The translations under genes were made by a program, and so were the position numbers. From NCBI RefSeq assembly GCF_003268815.1, contig NZ_QLSV01000002.1:248001-312000 (forward strand): 64,000 nucleotides of DNA, given 5' to 3'. This DNA comes from Flavobacterium lacus (lineage in GTDB: Bacteria; Bacteroidota; Bacteroidia; Flavobacteriales; Flavobacteriaceae). Each line of letters starts with the position of its first letter. Position 1 is the stretch's first letter. Below the pieces are notes generated by a model. It worked only from the letters and a program-made list of their open reading frames with translations. It did no database searches and was not told the DNA's origin. This document shows, piece after piece, positions 1 through 8,678 of this stretch.

Positions 1-752
1 TTCTCTTTAATATATACTTCATTTTTTGCCTCAGCCATCAATTGAGGCATTTTTAAGGCATCGGTAGGGTCATATTCATACGAAATAGAAACAGGAACAA
101 TTTTTAATTTCTTAAAATAATCCATGACATTTTCCTCATCGCAACCCATTCCCAACATTTTTAAAACGCCTTGATGCGTAGCGTCATTTCCGTCTTTGGT
201 TCTTCCTTCTCGTTGAGCAATCCAAACCGAGCGGTTTTCTCTTAATAATAATTGACCAATGTATTCCGACATCAATTTTGAACTTTGCAATAATTCTCTT
301 GGTGATAATCCCCGTTGAACTAAAAAATTCCGATTGAGTTTTGATAATTTATATAAGAAATCCTTCTTAACTAAGTTGTCTCCAATTGCCGAAGCTGTCA
401 TCACCAAACCGTGTTCATACAAGGCCACATTAAGCAACGAAGTGTCTAAAATAATATCACGATGATTAGAAATGAATAAATAAGATGCATTTTTTTCCAA
501 CTTTTCAAACCCGGACGTGGTTAATCCTTCCGAACTGCGTTGAAGCACTTTTTGCACGGAATGATAAACAAAGTTTATTTGAAAATCCCTGATTGAATGT
601 GTTTTTTGAAGTTGTTCTATCCAAACATTTTCATCAACATCCGGAAAAGTAAAGTTCATCAACGCTTTCATCATTGGATGATGAATCACCGAACGGATCC
701 CTTCGTTTACTTCACTGTCGTAATAAGGTCGAATCGTATCAAATTTTGACAT
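1..752 (-). CDS. 1-acyl-glycerol-phosphate acyltransferase-like protein (partial, C-terminus off window)
   Basis: This partial gene reads leftwards from an ATG at 752 and stays open to base 1, giving about 250 N-terminal residues. It contains SNHRDIILD, resembling the acyltransferase motif of the PlsC-like glycerolipid acyltransferases of Bacteroidota, followed by a conserved block ending IAQREGRTKDGND, which matches the second acyltransferase block. Family members transfer acyl chains to glycerol-phosphate lipids at the inner membrane. The exact substrate cannot be read from sequence. The gene is followed by tatD on the same strand, about 60 bases upstream of its start. Family assignment is fairly firm; function within phospholipid synthesis is inferred. 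Confidence 0.7.
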   Translation of the reverse strand, partial: MSKFDTIRPYYDSEVNEGIRSVIHHPMMKALMNFTFPDVDENVWIEQLQKTHSIRDFQINFVYHSVQKVLQRSSEGLTTSGFEKLEKNASYLFISNHRDIILDTSLLNVALYEHGLVMTASAIGDNLVKKDFLYKLSKLNRNFLVQRGLSPRELLQSSKLMSEYIGQLLLRENRSVWIAQREGRTKDGNDATHQGVLKMLGMGCDEENVMDYFKKLKIVPVSISYEYDPTDALKMPQLMAEAKNEVYIKE

Positions 753-812
753 TAATCAGCTATTTATTTCACAAATGAACAAAAAAAATGTGACTTTTGA
801 GGTAAGGTTACG

Positions 813-1580
813 TTAAAAGCCGAAAATTGCTTTTGAGTTTTGGGTTGTAATTTTTGCAATTTCTTCTACCGAAACACCATAAATAGTGGCTAATTTTTCG
901 GCAACCAAAGTAACATAACTGCTTTCATTCCGCTTGCCGCGATAAGGAACAGGAGCTAAATAAGGTGAATCGGTTTCAAGAACAATATGTTTTATGTCTA
1001 TTTGATGAAGAAATTGATCAATTTTTCCGTTTTTGAAAGTTACAACACCTCCAATTCCTAATTTCATATTGTATGAAATCGCTTGTTGAGCTTGTTCAAA
1101 ATTTCCGGTGAAACAATGAAAAATTCCAAATAAATCATCGCTTTTTTCAGATTCTAATACTTCGAAAATTTCATCAAATGATTCGCGACAATGAATCACA
1201 ATCGGCAATTTATATTTTTTGGCTAATTGAATTTGGTATTTAAAAGCTATTTTCTGAATTTCCAACGTAGTTTTATCCCAGTATAAATCGATACCAATTT
1301 CGCCAATAGCGATGAATTTTCGTTTGGATAATTCGGTTTCGATGTGATTTAATTCATCCAAATAATGCTCTTTCACGTAGCACGGATGCAATCCCATCAT
1401 TAAAAAAACATTTTCCGGATAATTTTTTTCCAATTCATACATTGCGTTCGTGCAAGTGGAATCAATCGCCGGCACAAAAAAACGAGTTACTCCTTTTGAA
1501 ATAGCTTTTTGCATCATTTCATTTCTATCAAAATCAAATTCTTCAGAATATAAATGGGTATGGGTGTCGGTGAAAATCAT
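813..1580 (-). CDS. tatD: TatD family metal-dependent hydrolase/DNase
   Basis: A 255-residue TIM-barrel hydrolase. The N-terminal metal motif is TDTHTH (His7 and His9). Further metal ligands are in AIGEIGIDLYW, IVIHCRES, FHCFTG and ETDSPYLAP. TatD enzymes are Mg-dependent 3'-5' exonucleases, also proposed to act as D-aminoacyl-tRNA deacylase-like quality enzymes; they are cytoplasmic. An upstream in-frame ATG at 1604 would add eight residues. I prefer 1580 because homologues begin at the TDTHTH block and because a TAnnTTTG promoter element ends only four bases before this ATG, so the longer start would not be transcribed from it. Confidence 0.9.
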   Translation of the reverse strand: MIFTDTHTHLYSEEFDFDRNEMMQKAISKGVTRFFVPAIDSTCTNAMYELEKNYPENVFLMMGLHPCYVKEHYLDELNHIETELSKRKFIAIGEIGIDLYWDKTTLEIQKIAFKYQIQLAKKYKLPIVIHCRESFDEIFEVLESEKSDDLFGIFHCFTGNFEQAQQAISYNMKLGIGGVVTFKNGKIDQFLHQIDIKHIVLETDSPYLAPVPYRGKRNESSYVTLVAEKLATIYGVSVEEIAKITTQNSKAIFGF

Positions 1581-1584
1581 GCGG

Positions 1585-1592
1585 CAAAAATA
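1585..1592 (-). promoter_or_regulatory. -7 promoter element of tatD
   Basis: On the minus strand this reads TATTTTTG, matching the Bacteroidota TAnnTTTG element. It ends four bases before the chosen ATG, which would make the mRNA leaderless. No good -33 TTG lies at the usual distance. Confidence 0.45.
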
Positions 1593-1620
1593 AGTAAATT
1601 TCAAGAAAATATCTACAGCT

Positions 1621-1650
1621 TTGTTTTGACTTTAATTTGAATTACTTTTG
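1621..1650 (+). promoter_or_regulatory. Primary-sigma promoter of the retropepsin-like gene
   Basis: TTG at 1621-1623 and TACTTTTG at 1643-1650 are separated by exactly 19 bases, the consensus Bacteroidota arrangement. The ATG follows 17 bases later. Confidence 0.65.
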
Positions 1651-1667
1651 AATTTCAAAATTGAAAA

Positions 1668-2108
1668 ATGAAGAATTTACAAGAGCTTTTAAAAGATTCA
1701 GGATATAAAAAAATTGCTTTTAAGGTTTCTAAGACCCAACATTTGTTGATAAAAGCTACTATAAATGGTGTGAAAGGAAATTTTATTTTAGATACCGGTG
1801 CCTCCAACAGTTGCATTGGATTTGATCAAGTTGAGCATTTTAATGTAAATGCCAAAGCTTCTAAAACCAAAGCAGCAGGTGCCGGAGCAACGGGAATGGA
1901 AACGCAGATCGGCAAAAATGTAGCGTTAAAAATTGGCAGATGGAAAACCAAAAATTTGCATTTGGTTATTTTTGATTTAACGCATGTGAATTTAGCCTTG
2001 ACACAATACAAAGCCAAACCCGTTCACGGAATTATTGGAGCCGATGTTTTGCTGGATGGAAAAGCGATTATTGATTATTATAACCATTGTTTGTATTTGA
2101 ATGAATGA
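1668..2108 (+). CDS. Retropepsin-like aspartic protease family protein
   Basis: A 146-residue protein with one aspartic-protease half: FILDTGAS around residues 40-47 carries the catalytic DTG, and HGIIGADVLL near residue 120 is the typical hydrophobic-hydrophobic-Gly element that closes the fold. A single half of this size implies an active homodimer, as in retroviral proteases. No signal peptide or membrane segment is evident, so it is probably cytoplasmic. Such small single-domain proteins are common in Bacteroidota, mostly without a known substrate. It stands alone, divergent from tatD, with its own promoter. Confidence 0.7.
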   Translation: MKNLQELLKDSGYKKIAFKVSKTQHLLIKATINGVKGNFILDTGASNSCIGFDQVEHFNVNAKASKTKAAGAGATGMETQIGKNVALKIGRWKTKNLHLVIFDLTHVNLALTQYKAKPVHGIIGADVLLDGKAIIDYYNHCLYLNE

Positions 2109-2184
2109 GAACTAAAAAAAATGGCATTATTTTTGGAAATCTCACTTCATATTACTTAATTTTAGAACTTTAAATCAATTGTAT

Positions 2185-3132
2185 ATGAAACTAAAAACTA
2201 CTCTTACTTGTGTGTTACTTATTGTGTCAGCCTTTTCCTTTGGGCAGATTCAGCCATTTGGTCATCTGACAATATTTTCAGAAGACGGTGATAAATTCTA
2301 CTTAATTCTAAACGGTGAACGAATGAATGATGAGCCACAAACGAACCTTCGTGTAGAAGAATTAGTACAACCGTATTACAACGCTAAAATTATTTTTGAA
2401 GATAAAACGCGTCAGGAAATCTCTAAAAACTTCCTTCAAATTGCGGATGTAGATGGTGCTTTTATGGACGTAACCTATAAAATACGTCGTGATAAAAACA
2501 AACCATCGAAAATGAAATTGAATTTCTTTTCGATGATACCTGTCGTGGACGGTTTTATACCACCTTCCAATGTTTTTGTTAGACGTTGGGGTCAGCCAGC
2601 ACCACCTCAACAAGTGATTGTGCAACAAACCGCTCCGGTTGGCGTTGTGCAGCAAACCACTACAACAACTACATCAGTTGGCGGAGTAAATGCCGGTGTG
2701 AGTGTTGGAGGTGTTGGTGTGAATATTTCGATAAATGACCCATTTATGTCGGGTAGTACCACCATTACAGAAACTACAACGGTTACAACCGGTGGTGGTG
2801 CGGTTGTCGTACAAGAGCCTTTGCAAGAAGGATGCTATGGTGCAATACCGATGAATAACGGCAATTTTAACAGTGCTTTACAAACCATCAGAAACCAAGG
2901 CTTTGACGAATCTAGACTAAAAACAGCCAAACAAATTGCCCAAAACAATTGTTTGAATACGAATCAAATTGTGGAAATTTGTAAAATTTTTGGATTTGAA
3001 GAAACGCGTTTAGATTTTGCAAAATTTGCTTTTGATGCATGTGTTGAACCTCAAAATTACTTTAAAGTAAATAATGTGTTTGATTTTACCTCGAGTGCAG
3101 ATGAATTGAATGATTTTATTTCTAGGAGATAG
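2185..3132 (+). CDS. Secreted DUF4476 domain protein
   Basis: A 315-residue exported protein with an N-terminal signal peptide (TLTCVLLIVSAFSFG then Q). The first 120 residues are a beta-rich domain. A Thr/Val/Gly-rich low-complexity linker follows at about 140-215. The C-terminal 100 residues (CYGAIPM to the end) match the DUF4476 pattern of short helical units with NxxF/L spacing. The role is unknown; envelope location is inferred. The longer reading frame starts with TTG six bases earlier; I chose the ATG at 2185 because it begins with the usual MK signal-peptide start. A strong hairpin terminator follows. Confidence 0.75.
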   Translation: MKLKTTLTCVLLIVSAFSFGQIQPFGHLTIFSEDGDKFYLILNGERMNDEPQTNLRVEELVQPYYNAKIIFEDKTRQEISKNFLQIADVDGAFMDVTYKIRRDKNKPSKMKLNFFSMIPVVDGFIPPSNVFVRRWGQPAPPQQVIVQQTAPVGVVQQTTTTTTSVGGVNAGVSVGGVGVNISINDPFMSGSTTITETTTVTTGGGAVVVQEPLQEGCYGAIPMNNGNFNSALQTIRNQGFDESRLKTAKQIAQNNCLNTNQIVEICKIFGFEETRLDFAKFAFDACVEPQNYFKVNNVFDFTSSADELNDFISRR

Positions 3133-3146
3133 TAAAATTATTTTAT

Positions 3147-3186
3147 AAAAAATCCCGATTAGAAAATTCTAATCGGGATTTTATTT
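3147..3186. terminator. Bidirectional intrinsic terminator
   Basis: AATCCCGATTAG (3151-3162) pairs perfectly with CTAATCGGGATT (3169-3180), flanked by A-rich and T-rich tracts. It lies between the convergent DUF4476 gene and odhB and can serve both. Confidence 0.85.
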
Positions 3187-3203
3187 TTATAGAAATTGGA
3201 AAA

Positions 3204-4433
3204 CTATAGTTCCAATGCTTTTTTAGGATTGTTGTCCATCAACAATTCGGTTGGGTTTTCTAATCCTTCTTTCACAGCAACTAAGAATCCAACTGATTCT
3301 CTACCATCGATGATTCGGTGATCATAAGACAACGCCACATACATCATTGGAGCAATCACTACTTGACCGTTTACAGCAATTGGACGCTCAATAATATTAT
3401 GCATTCCTAAAATTCCTGATTGAGGTGGGTTGATGATTGGTGTAGAAAGCATACTTCCGAATACACCGCCATTTGAAATAGTAAATGTTCCTCCGGTCAT
3501 ATCATCTACTGTGATTTGACCATCACGAGCACGAATGGCCAAACGTTTAATTTCTGCTTCAATTCCACGGAATGATAATGTTTCTGCATTTCTCACCACA
3601 GGTACCATTAATCCTTTTGGTCCGGAAACTGCCACAGAAATATCACAGAAATCATAAGCAATTTTGTGATCGCCATCGATCATAGAATTGACATCCGGAT
3701 AAAGTTGTAAAGCTCTGGTTACAGCTTTGGTAAAGAAAGACATAAAGCCTAAGCCTAAACCGTGTTTGTCTTTAAAAGCATCTTTGAATTCGGTTCTTAA
3801 TTTATTTACGTTGGTTAAATTAACTTCGTTAAACGTAGTTAACATTGCGGTTTCGTTTTTAGCCGAAACTAATCTTTCAGCTACTTTACGACGCAACATG
3901 GATAATTTTGTGCGTTCTGAACCACGACTGCCGCCGGTTGGTGTTCCCATGGATGGCGTAGCATTTACTGCATCATCCTTGGTGATTCTTCCACCTTTTC
4001 CGGATCCAACGATATCGGAAGGTTGAATGTTTTTTTCGTCTAAAATTTTACGAGCAGCGGGTGAAGGTGCTTGTGTTGCATAAGTTTTTTCAGGAGCTGG
4101 AGCTACTTTCTTTTCTTCGGCTTTTGGTGCTTCTGCTTTTGGTGCTTCGGCAACTGGTTTTACCTCCGCTTTTGGTGCATCACCGCTTGGCTTTGCAGCT
4201 GACGTATCGATTAAACAAACGACTGCTCCAACAGCTACGGCATCGCCTTCTTCTGCTTTTAGGGTGATGATTCCACTTGCCTCAGCAGGTAATTCCAAGG
4301 TAGCTTTATCTGAATCGACCTCAGCAATGGCTTGGTCTTTTTCTACGTAATCGCCGTCTTGTACTAACCAAGTTGCTATTTCCACTTCTTTTATAGATTC
4401 TCCCGGAGAGGGAACTTTCATTTCTAAAATCAT
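3204..4433 (-). CDS. odhB: Dihydrolipoyllysine-residue succinyltransferase (E2 of 2-oxoglutarate dehydrogenase)
   Basis: A 409-residue E2 component that transfers the succinyl group to CoA in the TCA-cycle 2-oxoglutarate dehydrogenase complex. Residues 1-80 form a single lipoyl domain with the lipoylated lysine in [11 protein letters not shown] (Lys43). An Ala/Pro/Lys-rich linker follows, then a peripheral subunit-binding domain near 123-158 ([13 protein letters not shown]). The catalytic domain ends in DHRIIDG (His372, Asp376). It lies 199 bases downstream of sucA on the same strand; the gap contains a large hairpin-forming repeat, so co-transcription may be attenuated. The E3 gene is not in the window. 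Confidence 0.95.
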   Translation of the reverse strand: MILEMKVPSPGESIKEVEIATWLVQDGDYVEKDQAIAEVDSDKATLELPAEASGIITLKAEEGDAVAVGAVVCLIDTSAAKPSGDAPKAEVKPVAEAPKAEAPKAEEKKVAPAPEKTYATQAPSPAARKILDEKNIQPSDIVGSGKGGRITKDDAVNATPSMGTPTGGSRGSERTKLSMLRRKVAERLVSAKNETAMLTTFNEVNLTNVNKLRTEFKDAFKDKHGLGLGFMSFFTKAVTRALQLYPDVNSMIDGDHKIAYDFCDISVAVSGPKGLMVPVVRNAETLSFRGIEAEIKRLAIRARDGQITVDDMTGGTFTISNGGVFGSMLSTPIINPPQSGILGMHNIIERPIAVNGQVVIAPMMYVALSYDHRIIDGRESVGFLVAVKEGLENPTELLMDNNPKKALEL

Positions 4434-4490
4434 CGTATTATATTTTAAATTATGAATTTTATGTTTTATTCTGTGTTGTTGTCTATTTTT

Positions 4491-4630
4491 AGCCCTGATA
4501 GCAGCGAAAATCCTTTTGGCTTTTTTTGTTAGTTTTTGTTGGCAAAAAAAAGCGACCCTGGGAGCTCTTTTTTTGACTTACAAAAACAACAAAAAAGGGT
4601 AAAAGATTGAAGCGGATAGCAGGATTAGCT
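4491..4630. repeat. Candidate dispersed intergenic repeat with long hairpin
   Basis: The stretch begins AGCCCTGATAGCAGCG and ends GAAGCGGATAGCAGGATTAGCT. Between these, A- and T-rich segments can fold back on each other. From memory this resembles intergenic elements common in Flavobacterium genomes. No second copy of this exact type is present in the window, so the repeat status is inferred. Confidence 0.45.
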
Positions 4631-4632
4631 TC

Positions 4633-7404
4633 TTATCTAAATAAATTTTTGTCAAATACCATTCTAATTGCATCGGCATGGCGTCTTCTGTCTCTGGTGT
4701 GACTTCCTGCGGCTGGCGCTGCATAGGCTTTTAACGAGGCTAATCGCCATTTTACTAAGTCAAAATTCATTAACATAAAACTGTATGCTCCCATATTTTT
4801 GGGTTCTTCTTGTGCCCAAACGTAATCGTCGGCGTTGGGATAGTTGGCGATGATTTCTTTTAACTGCTCGACCGGTAGCGGGAACAATTGCTCGATTCGA
4901 ACCAAAGCTACGTCATTTCTTCCTAAGTTTTCTCTTTCGGCTAGGATGTCGTAGTAGAATTTTCCGGTACAGAACACGAGTGTTTTTACTTTCTTTTTGT
5001 CCACGGAATTGTCGTCGATGGTTTCTTGGAAACTTCCGTTGTATAGTTCTTCTTTGGTTGACACACACAAGGGGTGACGCAACAAGCTTTTTGGTGAAAA
5101 CACCACTAACGGTTTGCGGAACTTGGTTTTCATTTGTCTTCTTAACAAATGAAAAAAGTTTGCTGGCGTTGTACAATCGGCTACATACATGTTATGCCGG
5201 GCACAAAGTTGTAAGAAACGCTCCATTCTGGCAGAAGAGTGCTCGGCACCTTGACCTTCGTAACCGTGCGGTAATAATAGCACGATTCCGTTTTGGTTGT
5301 TCCATTTGTCTTCGCCACACGAAATGTATTGGTCAATCATAATTTGGGCTCCGTTGGAGAAATCGCCAAACTGGGCTTCCCAAATGGTTAATGCGTTTGG
5401 ATTGGCTAAGGCGTAACCGTAATCAAAACCTAAAACACCATATTCTGAAAGGAAGGAATTAAATACGTTGAATTTCCCTTTTTTATCTTTTAATCCGTCT
5501 AATGGAATTACTTCTTCTTCGCTGTCTTCCACCTTTACAACAGCGTGACGGTGGGAGAACGTTCCTCTTTCAACATCTTGACCAGAGATGCGAACATCAT
5601 AACCTTCAGTTAATAAAGTTCCGTAGGCCAATGTTTCGGCTGTTCCCCAGTCAATGGTATCATTATCGTACATTGTTTTTCTGTCGGTAATGATTTTGTT
5701 GATTTTACTTATGAATTTTTTATCGGATGGCAAAGTCGAGATAGTTTCTAGTATGGCATCTAATTTTTCTTTATCAAAGGTAGTCTCTACTTTTTTCAAC
5801 ATTTCATCGTCGCTCACTTGCTCAAATCCGTCCCATTCATTTTGCATAAAGGGCGTGATGATGGTCAGCTCTTTTTTACGAGAAGCTTCGAGGTTTTGAT
5901 CTAATTTGGCTTTGTAATCACTTTCAATTTTGTTTATATACGCTTGGTCTACAATACCATCAACAATTAGCTTTTCAGCATAAATATCTCTTGGATTACT
6001 GTGTTTTGCAATGATTTTGTATAAAACCGGTTGCGTAAAACGAGGTTCATCGCCTTCGTTATGCCCATATTTTCTATAGCCTAATAAATCGATAAACACA
6101 TCTCTTCCAAAGGTCATTCGGAAATCCAAGGCAAAAAGCATCGCATGAACAACCGCCTCAGTATCATCTGCATTCACATGTAATACCGGCGAAAGTGTCA
6201 CTTTTGCAACATCCGTACAATAAACAGAAGAACGTGCATCTAAATAATTAGTAGTAAAACCTACTTGATTATTGATAACAATATGAATAGTCCCACCGGT
6301 TTTATAACCGTCTAATTGCGACATTTGAACAATTTCATACACGATTCCTTGTCCGGCTACTGCGGCATCACCGTGAACGGCGATTGGCAACACTTTAGAG
6401 AAATCATTCGGGAAATATTTGTCTTGTTTTGCTCTGGTAATTCCTTCAATCACCGCACCAACCGTTTCTAAGTGAGAAGGGTTTGGAGCCAAATTGATGT
6501 TGATGTTTTTACCGGATTTTGTTTTTCTATCGGCCGTTAACCCTAAATGGTATTTTACGTCGCCGTCAAAATATTCTTTATCATAATCTTTTCCGTCAAA
6601 TTCGGAGAAAATGTCTTGAGTTGGTTTGCCAAAAATATTGGCTAAGATGTTGAGACGACCACGGTGAGCCATTCCCATCACGAATTGCTCTACGCCTTTT
6701 TCGGCAGCTGATTCAATTAATGCATCTAAAGCAGGAATGATGCTCTCTCCTCCTTCTAATGAAAAACGTTTTTGACCTACATATTTTGTATGTAAAAAGT
6801 TTTCGAAAGAAACCGCTTCGTTTAATTTATTAAGAATGTGCTTTTTCTGATCTCCAGAGAAAGCAGGTAAATTATCGTTGATATTTAATCGTCGTTGAAT
6901 CCATTCAATTACTTCCGGTTTACGGATGTACATGTATTCAATTCCGATGGATTGGCAATAGACATTATCTAAATGCCTGATAATTTGACGTAACGTTTGA
7001 GGCTCATGACCCAATACTTTGGCAGCATCAAAAACAGTTTCTAAATCAGACGTTGCTAATCCGAAATTTTCGACGGCTAATGTTGGAGCATACACTCTTC
7101 GTTCGCGTACCGGATTTGTCTTGGTAAATAAATGACCACGCGTTCGGTAGGCATCTATTAATTTGAGAACATTAAATTCTTTTTGTAATTTATCAGAAAC
7201 CAGACTACAGTCTTGATTTCCAGCAGAAAAATCAGCTAGTTGTGTAACGGCTTCATTGTCGCTTGCCGATTCTAGACCAAAATCGAACCCTTGAAAAAAG
7301 GCTCTCCAACTTGGTTCAACAGCATCCGGATTAACGGTATATTGTTCGTATAAATCGGCAAAAAATTGAGTGTGTGCTGCGTTTAAAAAGGAAAACCTAT
7401 CCAT
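4633..7404 (-). CDS. sucA: 2-oxoglutarate dehydrogenase E1 component
   Basis: A 923-residue thiamine-diphosphate enzyme that decarboxylates 2-oxoglutarate and passes the succinyl group to the lipoyl domain of OdhB. Length and order match the family: N-terminal MDRFSFLNAAHTQFFADLYEQY-type segment, GMAHRGRLNIL near residue 244, the ThDP region HGDAAVAGQG near 344 and INNQVGFTT near 377, then the transketolase-like C-terminal half ending with the RRHADAIRM motif. It is cytoplasmic and transcribed leftwards with odhB. A TACTTTTG element about 40 bases upstream is the probable promoter. Confidence 0.96.
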   Translation of the reverse strand: MDRFSFLNAAHTQFFADLYEQYTVNPDAVEPSWRAFFQGFDFGLESASDNEAVTQLADFSAGNQDCSLVSDKLQKEFNVLKLIDAYRTRGHLFTKTNPVRERRVYAPTLAVENFGLATSDLETVFDAAKVLGHEPQTLRQIIRHLDNVYCQSIGIEYMYIRKPEVIEWIQRRLNINDNLPAFSGDQKKHILNKLNEAVSFENFLHTKYVGQKRFSLEGGESIIPALDALIESAAEKGVEQFVMGMAHRGRLNILANIFGKPTQDIFSEFDGKDYDKEYFDGDVKYHLGLTADRKTKSGKNININLAPNPSHLETVGAVIEGITRAKQDKYFPNDFSKVLPIAVHGDAAVAGQGIVYEIVQMSQLDGYKTGGTIHIVINNQVGFTTNYLDARSSVYCTDVAKVTLSPVLHVNADDTEAVVHAMLFALDFRMTFGRDVFIDLLGYRKYGHNEGDEPRFTQPVLYKIIAKHSNPRDIYAEKLIVDGIVDQAYINKIESDYKAKLDQNLEASRKKELTIITPFMQNEWDGFEQVSDDEMLKKVETTFDKEKLDAILETISTLPSDKKFISKINKIITDRKTMYDNDTIDWGTAETLAYGTLLTEGYDVRISGQDVERGTFSHRHAVVKVEDSEEEVIPLDGLKDKKGKFNVFNSFLSEYGVLGFDYGYALANPNALTIWEAQFGDFSNGAQIMIDQYISCGEDKWNNQNGIVLLLPHGYEGQGAEHSSARMERFLQLCARHNMYVADCTTPANFFHLLRRQMKTKFRKPLVVFSPKSLLRHPLCVSTKEELYNGSFQETIDDNSVDKKKVKTLVFCTGKFYYDILAERENLGRNDVALVRIEQLFPLPVEQLKEIIANYPNADDYVWAQEEPKNMGAYSFMLMNFDLVKWRLASLKAYAAPAAGSHTRDRRRHADAIRMVFDKNLFR

Positions 7405-7444
7405 AATTAGTAGTAATAAACCTTATTTGTTAGAAATAGTTTTG

Positions 7445-7484
7445 CAAAAGTACGATAATTGAAATAATCTTTCATTTATTTTTG
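7445..7484. promoter_or_regulatory. Divergent promoter elements between sucA and the beta-barrel gene
   Basis: The minus strand carries TACTTTTG (7445-7452) pointing to sucA and the plus strand carries TATTTTTG (7477-7484) pointing to the gene at 7523. Neither has a convincing -33 TTG at the ideal spacing. Confidence 0.4.
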
Positions 7485-7522
7485 CATACTTTTATGTTTT
7501 AAATTGCTAAAAAGATATAGAT

Positions 7523-8068
7523 ATGAAAAACGCTGGAAAACTTCCTTTTTTAATTATCATTTTGTTTTTTATATTCTGTGTGGAAAACACAGTTGCTCAG
7601 TCAGAAGAGTCAGTTTCAACCGATCAAAAAAGTGAATTTTGGTCAAAAGTTCGTTTCGGAGGTGGTTTTGGATTAGCCTTTGGAAATAATTTCACCGATA
7701 TTACATTAGCACCGGGAGCGATTTATGATTTTAACGAATACATTAGTTTAGGTTTTGGCTTGCAAGGAAGTTATGTACGACAAAAGAATTTTTTTGAATC
7801 GTATATTTATGGACCAAACATGATTGTTTTGGGAAATCCCATTCCGGAAATACAACTTTCAGCAGAATTGGAACAATTGCGAGTAAATTCGACCTTTCAA
7901 GATAATTTTGGCTCTTTTAAAGATAATTTTTGGAATACCGGATTATTTTTAGGTGTAGGTTATGTTTCGGATAATGTTACAATAGGTTTGCGTTATAATG
8001 TGCTTCACAATAAAGATAAAAATGTTTATTCTGAAGCTTGGATGCCGTTTGTTAGAGTTTATTTCTAA
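7523..8068 (+). CDS. Small outer-membrane beta-barrel protein
   Basis: A 181-residue protein with a cleavable signal peptide (LPFLIIILFFIFCVENTVAQ) and alternating hydrophobic/polar strands rich in Gly and aromatics (VRFGGGFGLAFG, LGFGLQGSYVRQ, TGLFLGVGYV, MPFVRVYF). The terminal Phe is typical of outer-membrane barrels. Homologues next to sucA in flavobacteria are, as I recall, often labelled alpha-ketoglutarate decarboxylase; nothing in this sequence supports that enzyme activity, and the label probably comes from the neighbour. Its last 17 bases overlap the convergent gene at 8052. Confidence 0.7.
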   Translation: MKNAGKLPFLIIILFFIFCVENTVAQSEESVSTDQKSEFWSKVRFGGGFGLAFGNNFTDITLAPGAIYDFNEYISLGFGLQGSYVRQKNFFESYIYGPNMIVLGNPIPEIQLSAELEQLRVNSTFQDNFGSFKDNFWNTGLFLGVGYVSDNVTIGLRYNVLHNKDKNVYSEAWMPFVRVYF

Positions 8069-8402
8069 ACCAAACTTTCTGCCATTCTCTTTTTAAAATT
8101 AAAAAAGCCACTTGTTCAGCCAGTTCTGCGATATCATCTCCGTTGAGTTTTTTGACTTCTTCTTCGGAAACATCAATGATATAAAGCAAATTCAAATATT
8201 CAGCAAATTTGTATTGAATAAGTCGATATACTTTCTCGTGCAATTGAATTTTTAATTCGTTTGGCGATGTGCTTAGTGGGAAATCAACCGGTTCGTTGGC
8301 AAAATTGAAATCTTTGTTGAGTTGTTCAATGAGTTTGAGGTAAAGATTTTCTTTTTCTGCTTCGGTTAGAAGATGGTCGGTTGATGTTGGGATGGGATAC
8401 AT
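8052..8402 (-). CDS. Conserved hypothetical protein, helical
   Basis: A 116-residue, mostly helical cytoplasmic protein without signal peptide or membrane segment. It begins MYPIPTSTDHLLTEAEKENLYLKL and is rich in Glu and Leu. I do not recognise a family. The reading frame is clean and its codon use fits its neighbours. It overlaps the convergent beta-barrel gene by 17 bases at the 3' ends. Confidence 0.65.
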   Translation of the reverse strand: MYPIPTSTDHLLTEAEKENLYLKLIEQLNKDFNFANEPVDFPLSTSPNELKIQLHEKVYRLIQYKFAEYLNLLYIIDVSEEEVKKLNGDDIAELAEQVAFLILKREWQKVWFRNKL

Positions 8403-8420
8403 TTAATTTTTTATTTTAAT

Positions 8421-8499
8421 GGAACACGGATAGGTTGGATTAAATGGATTTACGCTGATATTTTTGTTCGCAAGCGAAAATGGATTTAGATGGATTTTA
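8421..8499 (+). repeat. Dispersed intergenic repeat, ACACGGATT type (copy 1)
   Basis: This A+T-rich stretch contains ACACGGAT, several GGATT units, the short palindrome TTCGCAAGCGAA and ATGGATT. A related copy lies in opposite orientation at 17740-17812. It occupies most of the 276-base gap between 8403 and 8678; the rest has no recognisable gene. Confidence 0.5.
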
Positions 8500-8678
8500 T
8501 TTTTGTTAGATTTTTATTTTATGTCAACGCCTAACTAAAAACGCCTAACTCCCGACTGAAAACTACCTGCTTCGCAGGAGATTACTACGCCAGTTCGCTT
8601 TCGCTCGTATTCTATTTCGACTTCATCCTCTTGCGGAATGACAAAGAACCCGAAACCCGCAACTTGCAAACCCGCAAC

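Noticed and set aside
7523..8068. Alpha-ketoglutarate decarboxylase
   Set aside because: The sequence is a signal peptide plus beta-barrel; the name probably arises from its position next to sucA.
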